This document shows, piece by piece, positions 51,293-60,831 of a DNA stretch of 64,000 nt (the stretch's first letter is position 1; the number at the start of each line of letters is the position of its first letter). The DNA is taken from assembly GCF_002895525.1 (NCBI RefSeq), contig NZ_AZRL01000004.1, positions 191,429 through 255,428 on the forward strand. The letters run 5' to 3'. The DNA is from Petrotoga olearia DSM 13574 (GTDB taxonomy: Bacteria > Thermotogota > Thermotogae > Petrotogales > Petrotogaceae). The position numbers and the translations under genes were made by a program. The notes below the pieces were generated by a model. The model searched no databases. It was not told the origin of the DNA and was given only the letters and a program-made list of their open reading frames with translations.

Positions 51293-53131
51293 TTATTTTG
51301 AAAGTTGTTTGGCCATTATATATTGGTCTATTCCTTGAGCGGCTTTGTGCCCGTCTGCAACTCCATGAATTATATCTGGGCCATGTACAATATCCCCACC
51401 TGCAAACAACCACGGTACGCCTTCCACTTGACCGTACTCGTTTGTTTTTATCTTTCCTCTTTCTATCTTCGTGTTCTTTTGGATATCTTCTGGTAAATAA
51501 CTATAATCTGGAGCCTGTCCAACAGTCATTACGACCATATCCGCATTTATGGTAATAGTGTTATTTTCATCGTATTTTGGATTGAATCTTCCGTTTTTGT
51601 CGAATACTTCTACACATTTCCTAAACAACACACCTTTCAATTCTCCATTTTCAACTATTACCTTCACGGGACCCCATCCTGGATGGAAAATTACCCCTTC
51701 TTCTTTACCTTCAACAATTTCATCTTCATCAGCAGGCATCTCATCAAAGCTTCTCTCCAAACTTAGGACATGTACTTCGGATTTCTTATATTCTAGGTTT
51801 TGGAGTCTGAGCATGGACCTTGCAACGTCCATGGCAACATTTCCTCCTCCTATTACCACAAGGGATTTAGGTATATATGGCTTGGGACCTTCTCCCCTGA
51901 CATAATTTTTCATTTCTTCTAAAATTGTTAAAGAGTCAAAAACTTTTTCATGGTCAGATCCTTCAATGGGAAGCTTTCTACCCTTGTTGAATCCAGTTGA
52001 AACAAATATTACATCGTTTTTTGCTTTTAATTCTTCCAAAGTGATATCCTTTCCAACTTTTGTATTTGTTATTATCTTTACTCCCAGAGACTTTATATAA
52101 CTTACATCCTGCTCAAAAGCTGAATCTGGAAGTCTATATGAAGGACCTCCGTAATTAAGAACACCGCCTGGCCTGTTCTTTTCTTCATAAACAGTAATTT
52201 CAAATCCCATTAAAGATAAGAAATAAGCTGCAGAAAGCCCAGCAGGTCCGGCTCCAACGATGGCAATCTTAGCGTTAGCCTTTTTTATAACTTCTTGATC
52301 TAAAATTTCTGGATATTTATCCTTCGGGATGTTGTCCACTATATATCTTTTCAACCATCTTATGGCTATAGGCTCTCCTCTGTGACCTATTGTACAAACT
52401 GTCTCACATTTGTGAGTACACATTCTCCCACATACAGCAGGCAAAGGATTCGTTTTATAAAGATCTTTCAATCCTGTTTGAAGATCATCAGTGAATATAT
52501 CTTTTATGTAATCTGCGATGTTCATATGGGCTGGACATGTCTTTTCACAAATATTACACTCCACACATCTTGAAGCCTCTCTAACAGCCTGTTCTTTTGA
52601 AAATCCTTTAACCATCTCTATGAATGATGTTTTTCTGATTTCTGGTGGATCAATTTCCATCTCTTCCCTTTCTAAGTCAAGCAGGTCTGAATCTTCATCT
52701 CTAACATAACCTAATGGTTTTTTAATTCCATGGATTCCTTCCTCTGTGGGTATAAAAAAGAAGGTGTTCGGATCTTTAGATATATGTAAATATTCTTTGG
52801 TCATCTGTAATGAACCCGTGGTACATATATCCACACATAAACCACAAAAGCTGCATCTTCCATAATCTATAGAAGGCCTTTGGGGTTTAGAGCCTTCCAC
52901 ATCTGGAAGTTCTTCGATCTCTATCATAGTTATAGCGTCTGTTGGGCATATTTTTGAACAAGTACCGCAACCAATACATTTTTCCCAGTCGTTTATATGA
53001 AAACCTCTATATCTATCTGAAGCTTCTCGAGGTGTTATTAGAATATCTTCCATAGGAACGGTAACAGGCTTTTTAGAAAGGTATTTCCAAGCTCTTGCTG
53101 GAGCAAAAAAACTTTTTTCAGGCGTATTCAC
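51293..53131 (-). CDS. NfnB/GltD-like flavoprotein with N-terminal ferredoxin domain
   Basis: About 612 residues. The N-terminus carries two 4Fe-4S motifs (CIGCGTCSKICP and CSFCGLCVDIC), as in NuoI. Next comes the GltD-type Fe-S domain (CVECNICEKTCPAHMNIADY, VCGRMCTHKCETVC), an FAD fold (IVGAGPAGLSAAYFLSLMG) and an NAD(P) fold (VVIGGGNVAMDVARS), ending GGDIVHGPDIIHGVADG. It likely passes electrons between NAD(P)H and ferredoxin at the soluble arm of the membrane complex encoded upstream. A GTG at 53140 is inside the SD AAGAGGTG, so GTG 53131 is preferred. Last gene of the operon. The NuoI-like subunit seems fused into this protein. Confidence 0.88.
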   Translation of the reverse strand: MNTPEKSFFAPARAWKYLSKKPVTVPMEDILITPREASDRYRGFHINDWEKCIGCGTCSKICPTDAITMIEIEELPDVEGSKPQRPSIDYGRCSFCGLCVDICTTGSLQMTKEYLHISKDPNTFFFIPTEEGIHGIKKPLGYVRDEDSDLLDLEREEMEIDPPEIRKTSFIEMVKGFSKEQAVREASRCVECNICEKTCPAHMNIADYIKDIFTDDLQTGLKDLYKTNPLPAVCGRMCTHKCETVCTIGHRGEPIAIRWLKRYIVDNIPKDKYPEILDQEVIKKANAKIAIVGAGPAGLSAAYFLSLMGFEITVYEEKNRPGGVLNYGGPSYRLPDSAFEQDVSYIKSLGVKIITNTKVGKDITLEELKAKNDVIFVSTGFNKGRKLPIEGSDHEKVFDSLTILEEMKNYVRGEGPKPYIPKSLVVIGGGNVAMDVARSMLRLQNLEYKKSEVHVLSLERSFDEMPADEDEIVEGKEEGVIFHPGWGPVKVIVENGELKGVLFRKCVEVFDKNGRFNPKYDENNTITINADMVVMTVGQAPDYSYLPEDIQKNTKIERGKIKTNEYGQVEGVPWLFAGGDIVHGPDIIHGVADGHKAAQGIDQYIMAKQLSK

Positions 53132-53155
53132 CTTATTCACCTCTTTCTTTATTTT

Positions 53156-54265
53156 TTATCTATCTATTTCAGGAGGACATACCCCCATTGTATCCATCCA
53201 AAGAGCAGCATCATCTATCCTCGTACCCGGCAAATACTTTTCTACCCCCAACAAGCCTTGTGGATAAGACGCTCCTCTAACAGCGACTCTATAGGGTTTA
53301 TCTTCTCCTTCTGAAACCATATAATATCCGTACTCTCCCCTTGCGCTTTCTACATGGGTGTAAACTTGCCCTTTTGGAACACGCCATCGTAAGGCGCTTC
53401 CACTAGATATTTTGTTCCATACCTTCCCTTTTTTGGGCATTTTTTCAAGTATCTGTCTTATTATTTTTATACTCTGATAGGTTTCGAGGTATTTGAAATA
53501 AACCCTTGTATATCCATCTGAGTAATTTGCCGTTGGAACATAAAATTCTACTTGGTCATACCTTGCGTATGGGTCTACTTTTCTAATATCGTATGCTTCT
53601 CCCACAGCTGATCTCATACCTATTCCAGTAACTCCCAACTCCCAAACAACCTCGGCAGGTAACAACAGCTTATCTTTGGTTCTTCTCTGAAAGAGGGGGT
53701 TCTTAATAATCAAATCTTCGTATTCTGGAAGTCGATTTTCTAAGTAATCGAGAAAACTCTTTATCTTTTCAATAGCTTCTTCACTCAAGTCTTTTCTTAC
53801 ACCACCAGGCACTATATACATATGATATATTCTTGCTCCGGTTATTTCTTCAAAAATATCTAATATAAGATCTCTATCTGCGAGTCCCCAATTTGGCCCA
53901 GTGTATAGCCCAACAGGTCCTCCTATTCCCCCAAGGGACATTAGATGGTTTGCGATTCTTGCTAGCTCTAAGATTATCATCCTTATCCAATGAGCCTTTT
54001 CAGGTACCTCGATTCCTGTCAACTCCTCTATCGCCATGGCGTACACCATCTCATTTGTATCAGGTTCTGGAACACAAATTCTTGGTATGAGTGCGAGGTT
54101 ATTCATCCAAAGTCTTCTTTCCATAAGCTTTTCAAATCCTCTATGCAACATTCCGGGCATAGGTCTTGCCCTGACGATGGTGTCTCCATCAACGTACATA
54201 TGAACACTAAAATTCCCATGCATGCCTGGATGATTTGGCCCTAAGTATAATTTAAGTTCTTTCAT
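53156..54265 (-). CDS. NuoD/MbxL-like large subunit lacking the [NiFe] site
   Basis: A 369-residue homologue of the complex I 49-kDa subunit and of [NiFe] hydrogenase large subunits (GPNHPGMHGNF, RPMPGMLHRGFEKLMERR). In hydrogenases two CxxC motifs bind nickel and iron. Here the first reads C64-V-P-E67 and the second C363-P-P-E366, both CxxE, so no [NiFe] centre can form by the usual ligands. This is the pattern of Mbx-type (membrane-bound sulfane reductase-like) subunits rather than Mbh hydrogenase or NuoD. ATG start with AAGGTGA; overlaps the NuoC-like gene by 14 bases. Confidence 0.9.
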   Translation of the reverse strand: MKELKLYLGPNHPGMHGNFSVHMYVDGDTIVRARPMPGMLHRGFEKLMERRLWMNNLALIPRICVPEPDTNEMVYAMAIEELTGIEVPEKAHWIRMIILELARIANHLMSLGGIGGPVGLYTGPNWGLADRDLILDIFEEITGARIYHMYIVPGGVRKDLSEEAIEKIKSFLDYLENRLPEYEDLIIKNPLFQRRTKDKLLLPAEVVWELGVTGIGMRSAVGEAYDIRKVDPYARYDQVEFYVPTANYSDGYTRVYFKYLETYQSIKIIRQILEKMPKKGKVWNKISSGSALRWRVPKGQVYTHVESARGEYGYYMVSEGEDKPYRVAVRGASYPQGLLGVEKYLPGTRIDDAALWMDTMGVCPPEIDR

Positions 54266-54806
54266 TTATTTCACCTTCTTTAATGGCATCTTTCACCGCG
54301 TTTTTGGAAACTTCCACATCATACTTTCTATCAGGAAATTTACGTTTAGAATACTCTAAGGGGTCAAAATCTTTTCTCATAGGAGGTTTATCATCCCATA
54401 ATTCTAAGAAAAGAGGTTTTTCTGAATCCAAGTTACCTTCAAACTTTACACCAAAGAACTCATGGATATCCCTTTCGTAGTATTTGGCACCAGGAAAAAT
54501 ATCTATGATGCTCATATATTCAGGGTTTTCTCTCTCAATCTTTGTTTTTGCTACAAAAGTAGTTCCGTTTGACCAATTGAACAGGACATAAACTAATTCA
54601 AATTTGTTTTCTTTAATCCAATCGACACAGGTTATCAAGCTTAACTGTTTCCAACCTTTGTCCTTTAAATAAGTTAATATTGTTGGCAAATTGTTTTGTT
54701 CAACAACTATACTTATTTCATTTTTCTTTGGTGTGGTGAAATCTTTTATATCGAAACTTTTTTCAAGAATCCTTATCAATTCTTTGGCATCATTCGTGGA
54801 ATTCAT
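54252..54806 (-). CDS. NuoC/MbxK-like 30-kDa subunit
   Basis: A 184-residue soluble-arm subunit of the complex I/Mbx family. The family block ERDIHEFFGVKFEGN with PPMRKDFDP near residues 112-145 is clear, and LSLITCVDW near 55 matches the family's conserved ITxVD segment. It overlaps both neighbours (17 and 14 bases), as expected for translationally coupled subunits of one complex. It binds the 20- and 49-kDa-like subunits rather than a cofactor. Confidence 0.9.
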   Translation of the reverse strand: MNSTNDAKELIRILEKSFDIKDFTTPKKNEISIVVEQNNLPTILTYLKDKGWKQLSLITCVDWIKENKFELVYVLFNWSNGTTFVAKTKIERENPEYMSIIDIFPGAKYYERDIHEFFGVKFEGNLDSEKPLFLELWDDKPPMRKDFDPLEYSKRKFPDRKYDVEVSKNAVKDAIKEGEINERT

Positions 54807-55377
54807 CCTTTACATACACCTCCCCTAAGGAACGAATTTGATTATTTCGATACCAATCGTAATTCTCTACATATTTCTTCCATCCATTGGCTTCCCCTTT
54901 TGTAATCATATTTTCAAGGGTTTTAAAAGTATTCATTATAGCTTCAGGCCTTGGCATACATCCGGCAACGTATAGATCGACAGGAAGATAATAATCCAAC
55001 CTGTTGATCACTGCATAAGAATCATAGTATATTCCACCGTTTATAGTACAAGATCCAAAGCCTACAAGATATTTTGGAGTCATCATTTGTTCATAAGTGT
55101 ATATAACTCTCCTTAAAGTTTTAACGCTCAGATAACCTGTTATCAATAGAACATCAGCTTGACGAGGAGTTGCCATTGGTCCCATACCCAATCTTTCCAT
55201 GTCAAATCTTGCGGTCATAGTGGGCGGAAGTTCTACGGCACCACAACCTGTGCAATAATGAAGCATCCATAAAGATTTTCCTCTGAAGATATTCTTTATC
55301 TTTTCCCAAAAAGTTATCGTATCGTTTAGATCTTCTTCAAAGATATTCATCTGTTCTATTTTTTCTTCATTTGTCAT
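54790..55377 (-). CDS. NuoB/MbxJ-like 20-kDa Fe-S subunit
   Basis: A 195-residue subunit holding the terminal 4Fe-4S cluster (N2-like). The four ligands are visible: C42 and C45 (HYCTGCGAVELPP), C110 (GFGSCTINGG) and C140 (VAGCMPRPEAI). The cysteines are spaced (CxxC rather than tandem CC), as in hydrogenase-type and Mbx-type proteins. It overlaps the NuoH-like gene by ATGA. Confidence 0.93.
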   Translation of the reverse strand: MTNEEKIEQMNIFEEDLNDTITFWEKIKNIFRGKSLWMLHYCTGCGAVELPPTMTARFDMERLGMGPMATPRQADVLLITGYLSVKTLRRVIYTYEQMMTPKYLVGFGSCTINGGIYYDSYAVINRLDYYLPVDLYVAGCMPRPEAIMNTFKTLENMITKGEANGWKKYVENYDWYRNNQIRSLGEVYVKDEFHE

Positions 55378-56276
55378 ACGTTCACCCCCAGTCCTGTAAA
55401 AATTACTATCGCAGCTTGAACAAGTGACAGTACTATTGGAACTCCATAGAAAAATGTTACAACATTCTCTATTCTAAAACGAGCCGAAACGGCATATATC
55501 AGAGTAACTAAGGTATAAACAAAAAAGTATTTTATTAAGTATTCGATTAAATTTCCTCCTCCTAAAAATAGGTTCACGAACAAACCAACTTCCACTAAAG
55601 TTGCGAACTCGTGTTGCAAGATCAACATACCGAAATGTTTTCCTCCGTATTCAACCATAGGTCCAGAGGCTATCTCTGTTGGGGCTATGGGTGTATCAAA
55701 TGGAACCTTGCTAAGCATACCGAGTAAGGATATAAAAGCTACTATAGCTCCCAGTGGCATAGTAAAAATGTGCCATCCGAAAATTCCATTCATTTGTTGC
55801 ACATGAGCTAGTTCACTAAGTGAAGAAGTACCATATACGTGTATCATACCGAATACAACTATCATAAACGGGACTTCATAGGCTAACATCTGAGTTAATG
55901 CCCTCATAATACCTATTCCTGCCCAAGCGTTTCCAGAACCAGAAGCACTCATGGCCATCCCAAGAGAACCAATTGCTAATAAATAGACAACAACAAAGAA
56001 GTTATCAAGGCCATTGAAAGCAACAATATTGCCAAAAGGTAAGAACATAAAAGTGGCTATCGTTCCTCCCAAGGCCATCATCACACCAAAGTCATAAATA
56101 AAACCATGTGTTATAGATGATTTTGATAGGGCTTTGAAAATATCCATAAAAGTTTGATACCAAGGCGGTCCCACTCTTCTATGAATCTTAGCTGTTACTT
56201 TTCTTTGAATACCATCAAGAGATACTTGCCATAAAAATCCGATGAAAACTATCATAAAAGCTATCAAATAACTCAT
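55374..56276 (-). CDS. NuoH/MbxM-like membrane subunit
   Basis: A 300-residue membrane subunit with about eight helices, connecting the soluble arm to the ion-pumping arm. The conserved loops DGIQRKVTAKIHRRVGPPWYQ (near residue 17) and SKVPFDTPIAPTEIASGPMVEYGG (near 188) are diagnostic of the NuoH/Mbh/Mbx family; the acidic residues of the quinone-cavity loops differ from respiratory NuoH, fitting a non-quinone electron acceptor. It overlaps both neighbours by four bases. Confidence 0.92.
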   Translation of the reverse strand: MSYLIAFMIVFIGFLWQVSLDGIQRKVTAKIHRRVGPPWYQTFMDIFKALSKSSITHGFIYDFGVMMALGGTIATFMFLPFGNIVAFNGLDNFFVVVYLLAIGSLGMAMSASGSGNAWAGIGIMRALTQMLAYEVPFMIVVFGMIHVYGTSSLSELAHVQQMNGIFGWHIFTMPLGAIVAFISLLGMLSKVPFDTPIAPTEIASGPMVEYGGKHFGMLILQHEFATLVEVGLFVNLFLGGGNLIEYLIKYFFVYTLVTLIYAVSARFRIENVVTFFYGVPIVLSLVQAAIVIFTGLGVNV

Positions 56277-58114
56277 ATTTTATCACCCCAGAAAAAGGCT
56301 ATTGTTATTATCACAGAGATCCAAAATACCCCTACAGAAGCGTTCGAAGAAAAGAACCAGCTTCTAACAAGACGGCCAAACTCGTTTACTCTTAAAGCTA
56401 TGACATCGTAAAACTTTTCCACTGATGGATGATTTTTATACAATCTTTCAAAAGGAGCGTAATAGTTTTTGGCATAATGATACGATTCAGGATCGTATAT
56501 AAATTCGCCAGAAGTGTAAGTGTTCATTTGATCAACGGGCTGAGCCTTTTTATGTGTGTAAAAAATTAATGCGGCTATAATGAAACCTATTACGAAGGCC
56601 ACTGTAATTACTAAAGAATCCCACATGCCACTGAAGGAATATATCTTAGAACCTTCCACACTGATTGGAACAATATTCAAAGAAGCTTGAATTTTTGAAA
56701 TAAATCCTAACATTTCGGAAGGAAATACACCAAAATATATTGTCAGTAAAGACATGACAAGCATTGGAATCTGCATCATAAAGGGGACTTCTTTCACATC
56801 CTTGTGCTTAGGTGACAATTGACCTAAAAACACTGTAGCAAGAGGTCTAAAAACGTACATGAAAGATCCTATACTCCCAAAAAAGGTGGCAAATGCTATA
56901 AACATAAGTCCTTTACTGGCTAAACCTTGGAAGATCAACCACTTTGATGCGAAACCGCTGGTGGGCGGTATCCCAGCAATAGAAATTATGGCAATTAAAT
57001 AAGCGGCAAAGGTTACAGGCATCTTTTTTATCAAACCACCAAGTTCGTTCATATTCGTGGTACCCGTTCTATAAGCTACCGCACCAATAGCTAAAAACAT
57101 AGCGGCTGATGCCATCGCATGATTGAAGATATGCATTATTCCACCTGCGAATCCCACTTGATCTAAAAGTGAGATGCCAATCAATATGTATCCTCCATTT
57201 GCAACGGTGGAATAAGCTATCAATCTTTTAGCGTCTTCTTGTTTTATGGCCATAAGGGTTCCAACTATAATGCTTATTGCCCCTAGAACCATAATTATAT
57301 AATTTTCATAAGGAACCCCGATTATACGAATATGGTTAGAAAAGATCTGTGAAGTAGGGATAATTGCGCTAACCAACAAGGCTATAAATGCCCCCATTTT
57401 AACTAATCCTCCCGAAAGAACCGGAGAAAAGGTATGAGGAGCGTTCCCATGAGCTATGGGGAGCCACGTGTGAAATGGAAAAATTCCGAGTTTTGCAAGT
57501 CCCGCGATAATAATTGCAAAATAAGCCATTACGGCTGTATTGGGGCTGCTAATTAAATTCTGTGAAATACTTTCTATATCAAAGGTTTGAAACAATGAGT
57601 ATAAATACATCACCGCAAAAAACATAGAGAAAGAACCGATCGTGCTGATTGTGTAATAAACTACAGAGGCCTTCCTCGATTTACCAAGGGGAATTATAAA
57701 CAAAGAAGACCAAACCACCATCTCCCAAAATATAAATAACGTAAGAAAATCCTTTGCAAAGAAAATCCCCAATGTAGAAACTACAGAAAACACGTAGAGC
57801 ATGTTGTATGAAGCAGGGTTAACCATTTTTTCTATCCAATAGGGATTAAAAAAGGACACAAGGAAATAAGTTAAAACCATTATTATGGAAAAGAACCAAC
57901 CATAATTAGAGCTCACCAATTGCAAAGAAAATCCTCCAAAAGATCCAAGGTTAAATACTGTTCCAACATCGTTCATATATCCAAACAAAAATATCAACAC
58001 AAACAACGTTGAAAAAATGGTAAAGTAACTACCTAACTTTTTGTTTATCTTTGTTAAGAAAAAAGTCAAAACCGATAACAACAAACCTGTAATTAACAGA
58101 GAGTTTAACGCCAT
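56273..58114 (-). CDS. Antiporter-like subunit, NuoL/M-MbxH type
   Basis: A 613-residue polytopic protein of the Mrp D/NuoL/NuoM antiporter superfamily, with about 14 to 16 helices. The conserved ion-path residues lie in YNMLYVFSVVSTLGIFFAKD and LFIFWEMVVWSSLFIIP (helix 5 glutamate), AGLAKLGIFPFHTWLPIAHG (lysine) and EDAKRLIAYSTVANGGYILIG. The C-terminal 100 residues (TYTSGEFIYDPESYHYAKNYY) form an extension typical of Mbx/Mbh-like H subunits. Its ATG directly abuts the stop of the next antiporter gene upstream. Confidence 0.9.
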   Translation of the reverse strand: MALNSLLITGLLLSVLTFFLTKINKKLGSYFTIFSTLFVLIFLFGYMNDVGTVFNLGSFGGFSLQLVSSNYGWFFSIIMVLTYFLVSFFNPYWIEKMVNPASYNMLYVFSVVSTLGIFFAKDFLTLFIFWEMVVWSSLFIIPLGKSRKASVVYYTISTIGSFSMFFAVMYLYSLFQTFDIESISQNLISSPNTAVMAYFAIIIAGLAKLGIFPFHTWLPIAHGNAPHTFSPVLSGGLVKMGAFIALLVSAIIPTSQIFSNHIRIIGVPYENYIIMVLGAISIIVGTLMAIKQEDAKRLIAYSTVANGGYILIGISLLDQVGFAGGIMHIFNHAMASAAMFLAIGAVAYRTGTTNMNELGGLIKKMPVTFAAYLIAIISIAGIPPTSGFASKWLIFQGLASKGLMFIAFATFFGSIGSFMYVFRPLATVFLGQLSPKHKDVKEVPFMMQIPMLVMSLLTIYFGVFPSEMLGFISKIQASLNIVPISVEGSKIYSFSGMWDSLVITVAFVIGFIIAALIFYTHKKAQPVDQMNTYTSGEFIYDPESYHYAKNYYAPFERLYKNHPSVEKFYDVIALRVNEFGRLVRSWFFSSNASVGVFWISVIITIAFFWGDKI

Positions 58115-59536
58115 CTACATCACTCCCATTGACAAATAAGATAAGGAATCCTTCAAAGGTGTTGATACGTTCTGTACAAAATCTCCGAATAGTTCTGGGT
58201 AAATTCCTCCCACAATGAATAAGAACCCAACAACTACCGATACAACACTTATAACAAATAACTTGTTCATGGAAAATTGAGTGGTTAACTTTTCAGTTGC
58301 CTCCTCATGTTCTTCACCTGGTACCCATAGTTTAACTAGCATCCTTATATAATAAACACCTTCCAACAAACTTCCCAACAATATTACTAATGGAATAATC
58401 CAGTTGATATTGAATGCGGTGTTTATAATGTTGAATTTTGCATAAAAACCATAGAACAAAGGAAGGCCTATCAAAGACAAAGCCGAAACTGTAAATCCAA
58501 AACCCACTAGAGGATACTTTCTAAATATTCCGGCAGCTTTATCGATAGAATCACTTGAATTATTCTCATAAACGTTCGCGGCGGTAGAAAACATCACTAT
58601 CTTAGCAAAGGCATTATTTATTAGTTGTAAAATAGCTGCATACCCTCCGCCTATTAAAAATAGTCCAGTGATCAATCCTGCCTGTCCCACGCTTGAGAAA
58701 GTAAGAATTTCCCTCATATTCTTTGTAGAGATCGCAGAAGCTTCGGCAAATATGAAGGTTATAAAGGTAATTGTGATAAATATATTAAACAAAGGCCCGT
58801 TAACCGTAATTAGATTTGAAAAGAACCTTCCAAACACCAAAAAAATTGTTGACGCATAAACTGAGGAAAATAATGGAGCAGTCAAGATGTTTACATTGGA
58901 ATAAATACCTCTAACCCAACTATTAAAAGGTAAAAGTTTTGCCTCAACCGCTAAACCTGAAAAAATTAAAATAGAAACTATCAGTTGAATATTTTGTGAA
59001 AGTTCTGAGAAGTGAACGGACAAATCAGACATGTTCAAACTTCCAACAGCGGCGTATACAATAATTATTCCAAGTAAATACAAACTAGATCCCACGGAAC
59101 CTAAAACCAAATAATTAAAAGTATGATGGTACTTCTCCTGCAAAGTTGATATTATATAAGCTGCAATAGTTGCTATTTCAAAGAACACATAAAAGTTGAA
59201 TAAATCGTTAGTTAACACCATTCCGTTGAGTCCAGCTAAAGCTATTAACAAAGGCAATGAATATTTTCCAATCTTCTTCATCCCAATCAGAGTAGAAACG
59301 AGAAATAAAATATTAATTAATATTATCCCGAATAAAGAATAATTATCCACCAACAAGTTGATACCAAAAGGTGGCTGCCAGCCTCCAATCTCATAACTTC
59401 CTTTTTGTACAAAAAAAGTAAAGATGGTGTTTAAAACCAAACCAAAAAACAAAAGAGATTTAGAAAAGTTTTTAAACATTACCCCAACGAACGCTAGAAG
59501 TAGAGGAATAACAATTAAAAGTACAGGATTAATCAT
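58115..59536 (-). CDS. mrpD: Antiporter-like subunit, MrpD/NuoN type
   Basis: A 473-residue second antiporter-like subunit. Diagnostic stretches are YVFFEIATIAAYIISTLQE (helix 5 glutamate), SGLAVEAKLLPFNSWVRGIYSNVNILTAP and ILTFSSVGQAGLITGLFLIGG. The frame is open to 59557, but ATG 59536 (MINPVLLIVIP) follows GAGGTGG and is the likely start. It probably carries the Mrp-type Na+/H+ antiport activity together with the small MrpC-like subunit, whose gene end it overlaps by eight bases. Confidence 0.9.
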   Translation of the reverse strand: MINPVLLIVIPLLLAFVGVMFKNFSKSLLFFGLVLNTIFTFFVQKGSYEIGGWQPPFGINLLVDNYSLFGIILINILFLVSTLIGMKKIGKYSLPLLIALAGLNGMVLTNDLFNFYVFFEIATIAAYIISTLQEKYHHTFNYLVLGSVGSSLYLLGIIIVYAAVGSLNMSDLSVHFSELSQNIQLIVSILIFSGLAVEAKLLPFNSWVRGIYSNVNILTAPLFSSVYASTIFLVFGRFFSNLITVNGPLFNIFITITFITFIFAEASAISTKNMREILTFSSVGQAGLITGLFLIGGGYAAILQLINNAFAKIVMFSTAANVYENNSSDSIDKAAGIFRKYPLVGFGFTVSALSLIGLPLFYGFYAKFNIINTAFNINWIIPLVILLGSLLEGVYYIRMLVKLWVPGEEHEEATEKLTTQFSMNKLFVISVVSVVVGFLFIVGGIYPELFGDFVQNVSTPLKDSLSYLSMGVM

Positions 59537-59864
59537 CTGAACCACCTCTAATTTCATCTATTTCGATAGAACCTTTTTCAACGTATACTTTCCTAATAAA
59601 AGCCAAGCCTAAAGCGGTAGTTCCAAAACCAATAACGATTGCGGTTAATACCAAGGCTTGAGGAAGGGGATCAACATAATTTGAAACAGAATCAAACGTT
59701 ATGATCGGTGCGTTACCACCGTTAACGTACCCAATAGATATAATGAAGAGATTCAACCCTAATTCTAAAATATTCAGTGAAATAAGCATCTTAACCAAAT
59801 TCTTTGATGAGAGTAAGCCATAGATTCCAACAAAAAAAAGCGCTAAAAACAAATACTGAATCAT
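59529..59864 (-). CDS. mrpC: MrpC/NuoK-like membrane subunit
   Basis: A 111-residue protein with three transmembrane helices. GLLSSKNLVKMLISLNILELGLNLF and LPQALVLTAIVIGFGTTALGLAF carry the family's conserved glutamate and PQALVLTAIVI block. The C-terminal tail (VEKGSIEIDEIRGGSDD) is cytoplasmic and acidic. It overlaps the MrpB gene by four bases and the MrpD gene by eight. Confidence 0.92.
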   Translation of the reverse strand: MIQYLFLALFFVGIYGLLSSKNLVKMLISLNILELGLNLFIISIGYVNGGNAPIITFDSVSNYVDPLPQALVLTAIVIGFGTTALGLAFIRKVYVEKGSIEIDEIRGGSDD

Positions 59865-60586
59865 TCTTCTCCCCCCTGTGTTAAAAAGTTACCTATGATA
59901 TTTGACAATTCAGAACCAACTTTTAACCCTATCAACACATATAGTATAGGTGTCAATCCTGCACTAAAAAGGTGACCAATCTCACCCGATGGTAAGAAGT
60001 TGTACAAAAATGAATTAAAAGCAAAAAGTCCTATTAACCCTAAAACTATTATTAATACTCCTGAGGTACCTTCAAGTACGGTGAAGGCATTCATCTTTTC
60101 TTTGAATTTATCATCGCTTATGTACATCAATAAAACTGATGAGGCTATCATAGCCCCCCCTGGAAATCCTCCACCCGGGGTTAGATGACCGTGAACGAAT
60201 ATATAAATCCCAACGATCAATATGATGCCTGTTATAATTCGGACACCCGCCTTGAGAATGAAATTTGGTTTTACTCGAAAGCCCAATCTTTCCTTCCCTA
60301 CATTTAAAAGCAACGCTACTCCCATTGCTGAAAGGAAAAGGACGGTTAATTCTCCCAAGGTGTCAAATCCTCTGTAATTGACAACTACAGAAGTGACAAT
60401 GTTGGCTGATCCTGTTTCCGGATAAGGTCTGGTTTCATCTGTGTTCTTTTCTAAATATCTTTGTGAAATGGTGTTATTTAAATCTTTCTCCCCATACTTT
60501 GGAAAGAAACTTTGTGAATCGTACAGTAACGAGAATATAAAAAAGGCAACAGTAAACGTCAGTAAAGCTGCAACAAACTTCTTCAT
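59861..60586 (-). CDS. mrpB: MrpB-domain subunit with fused MbhE-like N-terminus
   Basis: A 241-residue protein that combines two modules usually made separately. The first 95 residues (SANIVTSVVVNYRGFDTLGE, then TVLFLSAMGVALLL) match MbhE or the C-terminus of MrpA. From about residue 110 the MnhB domain follows (ITGIILIVGIYIFVHGHLTPGGGFPGGAM, SAGLTPILYVLIGLKVGSEL). About six helices. In archaeal Mbh/Mbx operons these are two genes, here one. It overlaps the MbhD-like and MrpC genes. Confidence 0.88.
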   Translation of the reverse strand: MKKFVAALLTFTVAFFIFSLLYDSQSFFPKYGEKDLNNTISQRYLEKNTDETRPYPETGSANIVTSVVVNYRGFDTLGELTVLFLSAMGVALLLNVGKERLGFRVKPNFILKAGVRIITGIILIVGIYIFVHGHLTPGGGFPGGAMIASSVLLMYISDDKFKEKMNAFTVLEGTSGVLIIVLGLIGLFAFNSFLYNFLPSGEIGHLFSAGLTPILYVLIGLKVGSELSNIIGNFLTQGGEE

Positions 60587-60831
60587 TATTTCTCACCACT
60601 CTTTTTCATAGCCATCAAAGTAAATACGAAAATCGAGGTCATCAAACCAGAACCTATAACCGCCTGAGTTATAGCAACATCTGGAGCTTTCATGATAATG
60701 AATTCCACAACTGAAAGCAAAGAAGTGATTGATAAGAAAACGATCGAATTCAACAACTTTTTCGATTCAATAGCCATCAAAGCGAAGAGAATCATTATAA
60801 AACCTGTGATTACACCAATTATTTCAATCAT
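60586..60831 (-). CDS. MbhD-like subunit (MrpA C-terminal domain, DUF4040)
   Basis: An 81-residue protein with three helices. AIESKKLLNSIVFLSITSLLSVVEFIIMKAPDVAITQAVIGSGL contains the conserved APDVAxTEAxVG-type segment of the MrpA C-terminus/DUF4040. It shares one base with the next gene downstream and eight with mrpG upstream, completing a split MrpA made of this gene, the MbhE-like segment and the antiporter subunits. Confidence 0.88.
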   Translation of the reverse strand: MIEIIGVITGFIMILFALMAIESKKLLNSIVFLSITSLLSVVEFIIMKAPDVAITQAVIGSGLMTSIFVFTLMAMKKSGEK

